Below the pieces are notes generated by a model. That model made no database searches. It saw only the letters and a program-made list of their open reading frames with translations, and had not been told where the DNA came from. From Runella zeae DSM 19591 (GTDB taxonomy: Bacteria; Bacteroidota; Bacteroidia; Cytophagales; Spirosomataceae): a stretch of 64,000 nt of DNA. A program made the position numbers and the translations under genes. Shown here piece by piece: positions 43,894 through 51,294 of this stretch; within the stretch, counting starts at the first letter, position 1, and each line of letters starts with the position of its first letter. The stretch is taken from positions 41,120 to 105,119 of the forward strand of contig NZ_AUIF01000041.1 of the NCBI RefSeq assembly GCF_000423565.1, written 5' to 3'.

Positions 43894-44748
43894 TTATTGA
43901 TACGCCACTGCTACTTGACGTTGGGTGCCGAGGTTTTCGATGCCAAGTTCGACTACATCGCCAGGATTGAGATAACGAGGAGGTTTGAAGCCCAAGCCCA
44001 CCCCAAAAGGCGTACCTGTAGAAATGACATCGCCCGGAAGGAGCGTCATAAATTGGCTCAAGTAGCTGACCAAGGTTGGGATTTTAAACACCATGTCGTC
44101 GGTATTAGAATCTTGGAGCATTTCATCGTTGACTTTGAGCCACAAGCGGAGGCTATGTGGGTCGGCGATTTCGTCTTTGGTAGCCATAAAAGGCCCAAGC
44201 GGAGCAAAAGTATCGTTGCTTTTGCCTTTGACCCACTGACCGCTACGCTCCAACTGAAAAGCACGCTCAGAGTAGTCGTTGTGCAATACATAGCCCGCTA
44301 CGTAGTCCATAGCTTCTGCTTCTTCTACATAGCTCGCTTTTTTTCCGATGACAAAGGCCAATTCCACTTCCCAGTCAGTTTTGACGGAATTGCGCGGAAT
44401 GATGACATTATCGTAAGGTCCACACAAGGCGGAAGTAGATTTAAAGAAAACGACCGGCTCTTTAGGTACATCCATACCCGACTCGGCGGCGTGTTTGGCG
44501 TAGTTGAGTCCGATACACACGATTTTGGAAGGACGCGCAATGCACGAACCTACGCGGACGCTATCCGATACTTCGGGACAACTATCGGCTTTGACTTGGA
44601 GCCATTGTGCTAGGCGATTAAGGCCGTCGGTTGCAAAAAAAGCTTCGTTAAAGTCTTCTCCAAAGGCAGAAACGTCAATTTTACGACCATTGGGAAGAAT
44701 CACTCCTGGTTTTTCTTGTTCAAAAGTACCAAAGCGAAAAAGTTTCAT
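43894..44748 (-). CDS. Fumarylacetoacetate hydrolase-family protein
   Basis: The 284-residue protein has the two-part FAH layout: a small N-domain and the catalytic domain with metal ligands in EPVVFFKSTSALCGP, DWEVELAFVIGKKA, and GYVLHNDYSERAFQ. The ending LNPGDVVELGIENLGTQ is typical of the group that includes 2,4-diketo-3-deoxy-L-fuconate hydrolase and ureidoglycolate lyase-like enzymes. These cleave C-C bonds in diketo acids with a divalent metal. A fuconolactonase-like gene 5 kb upstream supports a sugar-acid role. It starts about 280 bases from tRNA-Lys. Confidence 0.88.
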   Translation of the reverse strand: MKLFRFGTFEQEKPGVILPNGRKIDVSAFGEDFNEAFFATDGLNRLAQWLQVKADSCPEVSDSVRVGSCIARPSKIVCIGLNYAKHAAESGMDVPKEPVVFFKSTSALCGPYDNVIIPRNSVKTDWEVELAFVIGKKASYVEEAEAMDYVAGYVLHNDYSERAFQLERSGQWVKGKSNDTFAPLGPFMATKDEIADPHSLRLWLKVNDEMLQDSNTDDMVFKIPTLVSYLSQFMTLLPGDVISTGTPFGVGLGFKPPRYLNPGDVVELGIENLGTQRQVAVAYQ

Positions 44749-44957
44749 TGGAATTATAAGGGTGTTTAAACAACTCGCCGAAGCGATGTATCAGTGAATG
44801 AATGAGGATTTACAATTTCTATGTCAAAAGAAGTAGTTTAATTTGAAAATCTAACACAAATGTGGTTTGAAATATAAAAATAAAAAAAAGTTTAAGTGTT
44901 AAGTGCTTGATAATGGGCTGGTTTGAAAAAATGTTATAATTTTTTTTGGGATAGGGC

Positions 44958-44988
44958 TTGCGTCGTATTCTCAAACCTACTACTTTTG
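44958..44988 (+). promoter_or_regulatory. Promoter of tRNA-Lys (TTG-N20-TACTTTTG)
   Basis: TTG at 44958-44960 and TACTTTTG at 44981-44988 are exactly 20 bases apart and match the Bacteroidota consensus fully. The mature tRNA starts 43 bases further. Confidence 0.8.
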
Positions 44989-45031
44989 CACCACAATTAA
45001 CGGGAACACAGACCGAAAATTGAAAAAACGG

Positions 45032-45104
45032 GATTCCGTAGCTCAGTTGGTAGAGCAATACACTTTTAATGTATGGGTCCTGGGTTCGAGTCCCAGCGGG
45101 ATCA
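45032..45104 (+). tRNA. tRNA-Lys (anticodon UUU)
   Basis: A full cloverleaf can be drawn: acceptor GATTCCG / CGGGATC (one G-T pair), D arm GCTC...GAGC, anticodon stem ATACA / TGTAT with loop CTTTTAA (anticodon TTT), and T arm CTGGG / CCCAG with loop TTCGAGT. The discriminator base is A and CCA is not encoded in full. An integrase gene starts 272 bases downstream, so its 3' half is the probable phage attachment site. Confidence 0.95.
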
Positions 45105-45134
45105 CAAAGCTTCAAAAAAGCCCTGATAATGACA

Positions 45135-45162
45135 AACCTGCCACAAAATGGCAGGTTTTTTT
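45135..45162 (+). terminator. Rho-independent terminator after tRNA-Lys
   Basis: A perfect 9-bp stem (AACCTGCCA / TGGCAGGTT) with a CAAAA loop is followed by a T-run, 30 bases after the tRNA. Confidence 0.9.
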
Positions 45163-45376
45163 GCTTCATACCCAATCGTTTAGCTCCTTACATGCTCCTC
45201 ACTTTCAGATGTCCATTGATTCGGGCGTATAGCTGGAGGCACGCCCTCAGCTCGCGGGCGCATACCGTTTGATAAAAAGACATTTTTTGTACCCCTTTAG
45301 ATTATGCCAAATAAGCGGATTTTAGTTGGTTAGCGCCCCCAATTTTAAACCGTTGAATAATTTATGAAAAAAAAGA

Positions 45377-46606
45377 ATGGAACTCCTGTTTTACAGGCAC
45401 GCTACAAAGGGGCAGCGCAAAAAAGGCAACTGCACTATTTATCATCGTATCACTATCAATGGCGTAAGAGCGGAGCTTTATAGCACGCACCTCGACGGAA
45501 AAGCCTCAGATTTTGATGTGGAGCGACAGCGCTTCAAGTCTTCTGACCCTAACTACCTCTACAAAAATGGTAGGCTCAATGAAATAGAAGGTGACCTCTT
45601 AGATATCTACACTACGCTGAGTCGCCGAAAAAAGCCTTTTACACCTCATCAAATTAAGGAACTCTACATGACGGGTGAGATGGAGCTACGTTTCATGGAT
45701 ATTTTTGACAAGTGGCTTAAGGCACTTCGTGACATGGGTGCACCGAAAGAACAAACGGTGAGTAGGTATGAGGATATCAGGGATAATGTACTGAAGTTTT
45801 TGATATCGAAACAAAAACAAACGGATCTACTTGAGAATTTTGACCTAGATATGCTACACCAGTATCGCAACTGGCTCAAGAAGCAAGCTTTTGCGGATTC
45901 GACAATCAGAAAACATCAGTCGGTTGTGAAGCAAATGGTGACATGGGCAAAACGAGAAAAATACCTGGCTCAAAATCCGTTTGACGGCTATCGTATCAAA
46001 CACGAAAAACTGAAGCCTCATATATATCTGAGCGTGAGCCAATATGAGTTGCTTCGAACGCACCAGTTTTCGACCGAAAGGCTTCAGCGTGTAGCTGATG
46101 TATTTGTGATTTATTGTCGTACGGGGTTTCACTGGCAAGATTTGAAAGACATGGCGGCAGCGGGTGAAACGGTAATCTATCAAGTGGCCGGGTATGATTT
46201 TATCAACTGGACTCGCATAAAAACAAAGGAGGTGGCCAAGGTACCTGCCATGAGTTGGCCAGAGGTAAACGAAATCGTAAGGAAATACGGGGGCTGGGAA
46301 AAACTGCCTATTCTTTCTAACCAAAAAATGAATGATTACCTGAAGCTGGTGGCTGCAGAGCTAAACGTAGTGATTCAGAAAATGACGCTTGGCGAGCGGA
46401 GAGAACGAAACTTACAACCTGTCCATCCAGAGCTGACCGTTAAGGCTGGGCGTAAGACGCTGGCTGATTGGCTGCTTAATGAGCTATGTTGGAGCAGGGA
46501 GGCTGTTAAGGTAGTCCTGGGCTTGAAAAGCGACCGAAGCCTAGATTCTTATGTGCGAGAGGATGAACGGCGAGTAGTACAGGAGCTGCGCCGAAATAGT
46601 GCCTAA
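45377..46606 (+). CDS. Tyrosine-type site-specific integrase
   Basis: The 409-residue protein has the layout of Bacteroidota tyrosine recombinases: an arm-binding N-region (about 1-100, YHRITINGVRAELYSTHL), a SAM-like core-binding domain (about 105-205) and a catalytic domain. The first catalytic Arg is R248 in IYCRTGFHWQDL; a Lys lies in TKEVAKVP; the HxxR box reads KAGR (K356, R359), the second His position is Leu in VVLGLKSD (about 383), and the nucleophile is Y392 in SYVRED. Both His positions are therefore changed from the usual pattern. It faces away from tRNA-Lys, as expected for an integrase beside its attachment site. Confidence 0.9.
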   Translation: MELLFYRHATKGQRKKGNCTIYHRITINGVRAELYSTHLDGKASDFDVERQRFKSSDPNYLYKNGRLNEIEGDLLDIYTTLSRRKKPFTPHQIKELYMTGEMELRFMDIFDKWLKALRDMGAPKEQTVSRYEDIRDNVLKFLISKQKQTDLLENFDLDMLHQYRNWLKKQAFADSTIRKHQSVVKQMVTWAKREKYLAQNPFDGYRIKHEKLKPHIYLSVSQYELLRTHQFSTERLQRVADVFVIYCRTGFHWQDLKDMAAAGETVIYQVAGYDFINWTRIKTKEVAKVPAMSWPEVNEIVRKYGGWEKLPILSNQKMNDYLKLVAAELNVVIQKMTLGERRERNLQPVHPELTVKAGRKTLADWLLNELCWSREAVKVVLGLKSDRSLDSYVREDERRVVQELRRNSA

Positions 46607-46800
46607 GTTTAAGAAAAGCTCACACCAATAATGAGAAAAAGTATTCCGAAAGTTAAGATATACATCCTTCATAAATGCCTGAAAATCATCGATAAAATTA
46701 TCTGAAAATATATAAAAATACTTGCCGAAAGACTTGCTTGTCGAGACAACAAGTGCGTTGTTTGTCCTATCAAATAAACGCATAACGCACAGATAATCAA

Positions 46801-47709
46801 ATGAATACGCAAGCAATTTTAAACGAAAATCTATCAAAAACAGAAAAAATAAGACGCTTATTAGAGCTAGGATTGACCCGCAGAGAGGTGGCTGATTTGA
46901 CAGGTGGTAATTACGGATTTGTTCAGAACGTTTTTGCAAAATACTGGCCTGAAAGAGTAAACTCAAAGGAATTTAGATTGATGCCCTTCACTCGTAAATT
47001 TGGGGTAGAAATTGAAGGATACGGAGTGGCCATGAGTGTTTTAGCCGAGGCGCTTCAAAACGCAGGAATCAGATGCTACGCTGAAGGCTATAACCACTAC
47101 ACAAAAAGCTACTGGAAAATAATAACCGACGCCAGCCTCAGCGGACAAAATACTTTTGAAGTCGTAAGCCCGATTTTGGAAGGCCAAGCAGGGTTAGACG
47201 AACTTAAAAAGGTATGCGAGGTACTAGAAGCACTCAACGTAAAAATCAATAAAAGCTGCGGGATGCACATTCATTTTGACGCGGCAAACATCGGACTCCA
47301 ACAAACCAAAAATATACTTTTGAATTATTCAAAATTGGAGGAGGCCATCGATAGTTTTATGCCACAGAGCCGACGCGGAAATTCAAACACCTACTGCAAA
47401 AGCCTAAGAGGGTATGAGGCACGGGTTGAAAATGCAACCAGCATCGAAAATATAGCAGAGCAATTTTCGCAACGCTATTTTAAAGTCAACATGCAGGCAT
47501 ACGAAAGACACAAAACGATTGAATTTAGACAGCATTCAGGGACGGTTGAATTCAGTAAAATTTCGAACTGGGTGATTTTTCTTCATAATTTGGTCGAATA
47601 TTCAAAAACAAAAAAGGTTGAAAATGGTACCTTTGAAACGCTGAAAAAATTTAATCAAAACGAGGTATATAATTATTTAATAACACGCCAAAATCAATTA
47701 GCGGCATGA
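46801..47709 (+). CDS. HTH-amidoligase fusion (Amidoligase_2 family)
   Basis: The 302-residue protein begins with a helix-turn-helix-like segment (about 12-52, TEKIRRLLELGLTRREVADLTGGNYGFVQNVFAKYW). The rest matches the Amidoligase_2 family of GCS/glutamine-synthetase-fold ATP-dependent amide ligases: FGVEIEG (67-73), ITDASL with Asp110, FEVVSP (119-124), CGMHIHFD (153-160) and IEFRQHSGT (240-248). Such enzymes join amines to carboxylates, in peptides or small molecules, and occur in phages. An 78-residue protein overlaps its stop by ATGA and could be its substrate or partner. Head and tail genes lie downstream, but the role in the phage is unknown. Confidence 0.85.
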   Translation: MNTQAILNENLSKTEKIRRLLELGLTRREVADLTGGNYGFVQNVFAKYWPERVNSKEFRLMPFTRKFGVEIEGYGVAMSVLAEALQNAGIRCYAEGYNHYTKSYWKIITDASLSGQNTFEVVSPILEGQAGLDELKKVCEVLEALNVKINKSCGMHIHFDAANIGLQQTKNILLNYSKLEEAIDSFMPQSRRGNSNTYCKSLRGYEARVENATSIENIAEQFSQRYFKVNMQAYERHKTIEFRQHSGTVEFSKISNWVIFLHNLVEYSKTKKVENGTFETLKKFNQNEVYNYLITRQNQLAA

Positions 47710-47942
47710 TATATAAAGACCACAACGGGGAGGCCATACAAGGAGCCTCCCCTGAAGAATTGATAATGAACCTAAAAAATGGCTCACGCTTCGGGAGCGA
47801 GCAGGAGCTTCAGGAATATATGGACGAAATGGCAGAGCGCGTGAAAGAATATCGCGGCTTGTCGGCAGCTCCCCGAACCGATAGTTGTGAGAATTTTATG
47901 AACGACCTCGAAGCTTGCGGCTATTGGAGGCGCGTTTTGTAA
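47706..47942 (+). CDS. Small acidic protein coupled to the amidoligase, unknown
   Basis: The 78-residue product starts at an ATG that overlaps the amidoligase stop (ATGA). It opens IYKDHNGEAIQGASPEELIMNL, continues with an acidic helix (SEQELQEYMDEMAERVKEY) and ends CENFMNDLEACGYWRRVL. It is not recognised. Its coupling, its many Glu and Asp side chains and its small size make it a candidate substrate or carrier for the ligase, which is inference. A terminator follows 30 bases on. Confidence 0.65.
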   Translation: MIYKDHNGEAIQGASPEELIMNLKNGSRFGSEQELQEYMDEMAERVKEYRGLSAAPRTDSCENFMNDLEACGYWRRVL

Positions 47943-47972
47943 AGATAAGTGTACATGCGTTTAAAATTCAGA

Positions 47973-48005
47973 ATCCCCCAGCCGCTTGGTTGGGGGATTT
48001 TTTTT
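47973..48005 (+). terminator. Rho-independent terminator of the amidoligase unit
   Basis: AATCCCCCAGCC pairs with GGTTGGGGGATT (one G-T) around a 4-base loop and is followed by five more T residues. Confidence 0.85.
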
Positions 48006-48043
48006 GGTATTTGTAGTTATTTAGACCGTTTGTAAACTTTAAC

Positions 48044-48074
48044 TTGACAGGTATTGCGATTTTGTCTATTTTGG
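48044..48074 (+). promoter_or_regulatory. Probable promoter of the HicBA-like pair (TTG-N20-TATTTTGG)
   Basis: TTG at 48044-48046 and TATTTTGG at 48067-48074 are 20 bases apart; the -7 box has one mismatch to TAnnTTTG. It lies upstream of an inverted repeat and the HicB-like gene. Confidence 0.5.
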
Positions 48075-48161
48075 CATTATTAAGCAATCCTAAAACAACT
48101 ATTAAACAATCAACCAACTATTCTAATTATTATGGACCTATCATCACTGGCACAATTTTGG

Positions 48162-48205
48162 TGTTACAATTACAAATAAGATACTGTACGTAGAAAATTG
48201 TAACA
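48162..48205. promoter_or_regulatory. Inverted repeat before hicB, putative autoregulatory operator
   Basis: TGTTACAATT (48162-48171) and AATTGTAACA (48196-48205) are perfect 10-bp arms 24 bases apart, between the promoter and the HicB start. HicB antitoxins usually repress their own unit at such sites. Confidence 0.5.
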
Positions 48206-48231
48206 AAATTCTCCATAAACCTTATTTCACT

Positions 48232-48477
48232 ATGACAATGAAGCAAACAATCAGCCTGACCGCCGTACTGATTAGAGATCCAAACGATGGCGGATTTACT
48301 TCTTATATTGCTGAACTGCCAGAGGTAGTTGCCGAAGGTAATACTGACGAAGAGTCCGTAGAAAACCTAATGAGCGCACTTAAAACCATGCTCATGTTTA
48401 AACGTGATGAAGCTAGTCAAGAAGAGCATGCGGGAGACATATTTTCAACAAAACCCCTAGAGCTTGAATTTGTATGA
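48232..48477 (+). CDS. HicB-like antitoxin
   Basis: The 81-residue product matches the HicB N-terminal fold: LTAVLIRDPNDGGFTSYIAELPEVVAEGNTDEESVENLMSALKTML, with the partial RNase H-like strand order and 'GF.a..pelpg..t.GdT.eEA..n' pattern. The usual C-terminal DNA-binding region is short or absent, ending KPLELEFV. HicB neutralises the HicA RNase and binds its own promoter. The next ORF overlaps by ATGA. Confidence 0.82.
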   Translation: MTMKQTISLTAVLIRDPNDGGFTSYIAELPEVVAEGNTDEESVENLMSALKTMLMFKRDEASQEEHAGDIFSTKPLELEFV

Positions 48478-48728
48478 ACCGGGATGAGTTTATGGTACAC
48501 CTCATACAGCAAGGCTGTGTGGTTGTAAGAGAAGACAGCAAAGGTTATTCTGTCGTTCGAAATTTAATTAACTTTAAAATGTCAGGTGTGCCAGTAAACA
48601 ATCCCTTGCGCGCCGCAACTGTGTGTAGGATATGTAAGAATCTTGAAATATCCTTACCTGAAGGTGACGGTTTAGTTGAAGCTAATGCCGTAATTGAGGA
48701 AGCGCACAAATATCATAATCCCCATTAA
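48474..48728 (+). CDS. HicA-like toxin, catalytic His not seen
   Basis: This 84-residue protein starts ATGA over the HicB stop codon. Its opening MNRDEFMVHLIQQGCVVVREDSKGYSVVRN resembles the double-stranded RNA-binding fold of HicA (for example MkskeliklLkknGw...rqkGSHhif), and the middle VPVNNPLRAATVCRICKNLEIS resembles the HicA second half. The catalytic His of GSHH is replaced by KGYS, so RNase activity is doubtful. It may be an inactive toxin or a different partner. A terminator follows. Confidence 0.65.
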   Translation: MNRDEFMVHLIQQGCVVVREDSKGYSVVRNLINFKMSGVPVNNPLRAATVCRICKNLEISLPEGDGLVEANAVIEEAHKYHNPH

Positions 48729-48740
48729 TATTTTGTAAAG

Positions 48741-48767
48741 GCCCTCTAAAGAAGAGGGCTTTTTTTA
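48741..48767 (+). terminator. Rho-independent terminator of the HicBA-like pair
   Basis: GCCCTCT pairs with AGAGGGC around an AAAGA loop, followed by eight T residues. Confidence 0.9.
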
Positions 48768-48943
48768 TAACTTTGGTCTAGGATTTTTTCTATTTCAATC
48801 TACTTCTTTAAGGTCAAATTATAACTTTTAGGGTAAATATAATGAATCGCTATTATATTGCATCAAATAAAAAAGCGCACTTGAGGTGCGCTTGCGTAGG
48901 AGGGAAAAGCTTGTGAGAGAGCTTTCCAAAATTACGCATTTCT

Positions 48944-49468
48944 ATGACCTTTACCAAAGAAAAACCTTGGCCAAAAGTGTCGGTTTGGCTACAACTTGAA
49001 CCCGCCACCAACAAGTACCTCAAGCATTATTATAAAGATGGCTATGAGGCCAACAACGAGACGCTCCTAGGCAGCCTCGTCAACTTATCGCTTCAGAAAA
49101 AAGCTTCCACTTCTTCCGCTTCCAAGTATGCGCACCTGACTGATCGCTACCGCTGTGTGGTAGGCTCATGGGTGGCGTTTCGGGTTGGTACCGAGATTTC
49201 GCTTGAGCAAAACTTCCACATCAATCGACTCATCTTGCGCATGATGTACGCAGAACTGATGATGTACATCCTGTACCATCATTTCATTTCGGGAAAAAGC
49301 GATATCCAACCCTGCATCGATGAGTTTAGGGAGCGCTATGACATCTACGAAAAAGAATTCCCTGACGAAAGAATCCGAAAAATGTACTATCGTATCCGAC
49401 GGACTCACGGCTCTGACCCTTCATTTTACATGAAATTTTTGCCAGCGAAACTATTAATGAAACCATGA
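48944..49468 (+). CDS. Phage protein of unknown function
   Basis: The 174-residue protein opens TKEKPWPKVSVWLQLEPATNKYLKHYY, has a basic, mainly helical body and a Tyr- and Met-rich middle (NRLILRMMYAELMMYILYHHF). No domain is recognised. It lies after a hairpin-rich 175-base leader and overlaps the next gene by ATGA. Position before the capsid protease suggests a structural or packaging role. Confidence 0.65.
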   Translation: MTFTKEKPWPKVSVWLQLEPATNKYLKHYYKDGYEANNETLLGSLVNLSLQKKASTSSASKYAHLTDRYRCVVGSWVAFRVGTEISLEQNFHINRLILRMMYAELMMYILYHHFISGKSDIQPCIDEFRERYDIYEKEFPDERIRKMYYRIRRTHGSDPSFYMKFLPAKLLMKP

Positions 49469-49947
49469 CCAATCTATTGTTGAGTGGGGATCCTTGTGAG
49501 CGGCCTGTGGGCGGCATTCCGTATATTGAAATAGTACCCTCGGTGGCCATTGCATCGATGGCCATCCCTTCTGGGCTGAGGTTTCAGGGGCCATTGACGC
49601 TAAAGCCCAGCTGGGCATGGCTCCGGGTAGAGTTTTCGGAGGAAACGGCATTCTATTCCGAAAAAGACGTGAACAATCAGCACGGGACGGTCTACGAAAT
49701 CAAAACGGGTGGATTCTATCCACGTGACAGTCGGGCAGTCGTCGAACAGCTCGAAAAAATGAAAAACTACTACTGGGTAGCCCGCGTAAAAGATATGGAC
49801 GATAAGTGGCGATTAGTAGGCAGCGACCGCCAAACCCTCAAGTTTAGCTCACGTAGCTACGAAATCACCACCTTGCAGCAGCGCCGGGGTTTTCTGCTGG
49901 AAATGAGCGGGATATTTACGCGGCCAGCACTTTTCGATGAACGCTAA
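49465..49947 (+). CDS. Phage protein of unknown function
   Basis: The 160-residue product starts in an ATGA overlap. It is beta-rich with charged turns (LRFQGPLTLKPSWAWLRVEF, EKMKNYYWVARVKDMDDKWRLVG, RRGFLLEMSGIF) and has no recognised domain. It lies just before the prohead protease, so a capsid or head-completion role is plausible but unproven. Confidence 0.65.
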   Translation: MTNLLLSGDPCERPVGGIPYIEIVPSVAIASMAIPSGLRFQGPLTLKPSWAWLRVEFSEETAFYSEKDVNNQHGTVYEIKTGGFYPRDSRAVVEQLEKMKNYYWVARVKDMDDKWRLVGSDRQTLKFSSRSYEITTLQQRRGFLLEMSGIFTRPALFDER

Positions 49948-49988
49948 TTGTCCTATTAAGCTTGAAAAAAGGGGAATAATGTTGCAAT

Positions 49989-51245
49989 ATGAAAGAATTG
50001 CAGCAGACCGTATTAGCCCTTTCTTCGGGTCAGTGGTGGATTTCACCCAGCTGGGCTTTGGCCAATGCCTACGAAATGGCCAAGGTGTTGTCGCTGGAGG
50101 AATCAGAAGATAAGCAGAAAACCAAGCAGGTAGCCACGGCGGCTTATTCGGCTAGTGCGGGCGTAAGCAGCCTTTCGGATGCACCAGCGGGCAGCGTAGC
50201 CGTGATGGCCATTCGCGGGCCCATTGTAAAGTACTCCAACTGGTATGGGATTGGTTCGAAAGACTACGTTTCGACCCTTAACAGCATCTACGGAGATAAG
50301 CGTTTTCTCGGCGCCATCCTGATCGTCGACTCTCCGGGCGGCATGGTTTCGGGTACGAGAGAGCTGTTTCAGACCGTGGCCAACCCGGTCAAACCAATCA
50401 TTTCGCTTGTCGACAATCTCGCTGCGAGTGCAGCCTACTACGGCATCGTAGGCTCAGATGCTATCTACGCTACGCAGCCCAACGACATCATCGGCAGCAT
50501 CGGGACCTATAGTGTTCTGGCCGATTATAAAGCTTACTTCGAAAAACAGGGCCTCCCTATCTACGAGGTCTATGCCGCGCAAAGCACCGAAAAAAACCTT
50601 GAGGTGCGGGAGCTATTTGCCAATAAGGACGAGAAACTGCTGAAGGCGGAGCTCACCGAATACAATCAGTTTTTCATCGACGACGTGAAAGCTTCACGTG
50701 GCAGCAAGCTCAACCCCAAAGCAGGTGACCCCTTCAAGGGTGCTACCTACTTGAGCGAGGAAGCTCAAAAGTTGGGTCTTATCGATGGCATCTCCAATAT
50801 CTCCTCCGCAATGGAGGAAATCACCGACCGATCTTTAACTAAAAAACGTAAATCAACTACAATGAGTCTAATCAAGGACCTTAAGTCACTTCTGGGCAAG
50901 CACGGCGAGGAAGAGACTTCTGAAGACACTACCGCACAGCTCACCAAGGAGCGTGACGATGCTCAAGCCCAAGTAACTGCGCTTACCAAGGAGCGTGACG
51001 AGGCCAAAGCCCAAGTAACTGCACTCACCAAAGAGCGTGACGAGGCCAAAGCCCAAGTAACTACACTCACCAAAGAGCGTGACGAGGCCAAAGCCGAAGT
51101 AACGCGCCTCGGCCAACAGCCAGGCGATAAGCCTACCCCAAAAGCGACTGAGGAGCAAGTAGAAAAAACAGGCTCTGCCAAAACGCCTCAGCAGATCATG
51201 GACTCTCTGCCTCACAACCAAGAAGCCGATAAGCTATTTGGGTAG
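49989..51245 (+). CDS. S49-family prohead protease with fused scaffold region
   Basis: The 418-residue product resembles lambda gpC: an S49 (SppA/ClpP-like) serine protease to about residue 285, then a scaffold-like tail. The protease shows ILIVDSPGGMVSGT, VDNLAASAAYYGI with the nucleophile Ser147, NDIIGSIGTY and a Lys near residue 202 for the Ser-Lys dyad. Residues 292-418 are highly charged, with four near-identical 14-residue repeats (LTKERDEAKAQVTA) predicted to form a coiled-coil, and end QQIMDSLPHNQEADKLFG. It processes the capsid shell during head assembly. A nested start at 50862 could make the scaffold alone. The capsid gene follows. Confidence 0.88.
   Translation: MKELQQTVLALSSGQWWISPSWALANAYEMAKVLSLEESEDKQKTKQVATAAYSASAGVSSLSDAPAGSVAVMAIRGPIVKYSNWYGIGSKDYVSTLNSIYGDKRFLGAILIVDSPGGMVSGTRELFQTVANPVKPIISLVDNLAASAAYYGIVGSDAIYATQPNDIIGSIGTYSVLADYKAYFEKQGLPIYEVYAAQSTEKNLEVRELFANKDEKLLKAELTEYNQFFIDDVKASRGSKLNPKAGDPFKGATYLSEEAQKLGLIDGISNISSAMEEITDRSLTKKRKSTTMSLIKDLKSLLGKHGEEETSEDTTAQLTKERDDAQAQVTALTKERDEAKAQVTALTKERDEAKAQVTTLTKERDEAKAEVTRLGQQPGDKPTPKATEEQVEKTGSAKTPQQIMDSLPHNQEADKLFG
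50862..51245 (+). CDS. Nested scaffold protein from an internal start (proposed)
   Basis: An in-frame ATG at 50862 (MSLIKDLKSLLGKHGEEE) would make a 127-residue protein from the C-terminal part of the protease gene. It comes just after a basic stretch (LTKKRKSTT) and a short AT-rich leader (TAAATCAACTACA). Lambda makes its scaffold Nu3 in the same way inside gene C. That is known for lambda; for this phage it is inference. Confidence 0.4.
   Translation: MSLIKDLKSLLGKHGEEETSEDTTAQLTKERDDAQAQVTALTKERDEAKAQVTALTKERDEAKAQVTTLTKERDEAKAEVTRLGQQPGDKPTPKATEEQVEKTGSAKTPQQIMDSLPHNQEADKLFG
50940..51107 (+). repeat. Four tandem 42-base repeats in the scaffold region
   Basis: Four in-frame 42-base units begin at 50940, 50982, 51024 and 51066, each coding a variant of LTKERDEAKAQVTA. 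They extend a charged coiled-coil by two heptads per unit. Copies 2 and 3 encode identical residues. Confidence 0.85.
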
Positions 51246-51294
51246 TACCCACTGTAAGTACCCACATTACCCACCTTAATTTTCAAAACGATAA

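Noticed and set aside
43897..44613. 238-residue forward frame opposite the FAH-family gene
   Set aside because: It is antisense to a well-supported enzyme and shows no recognised domain.
46541..46966. 141-residue reverse-strand frame overlapping the amidoligase start
   Set aside because: It overlaps the integrase end and the amidoligase HTH region, has no coding pattern of its own, and would be a shadow.
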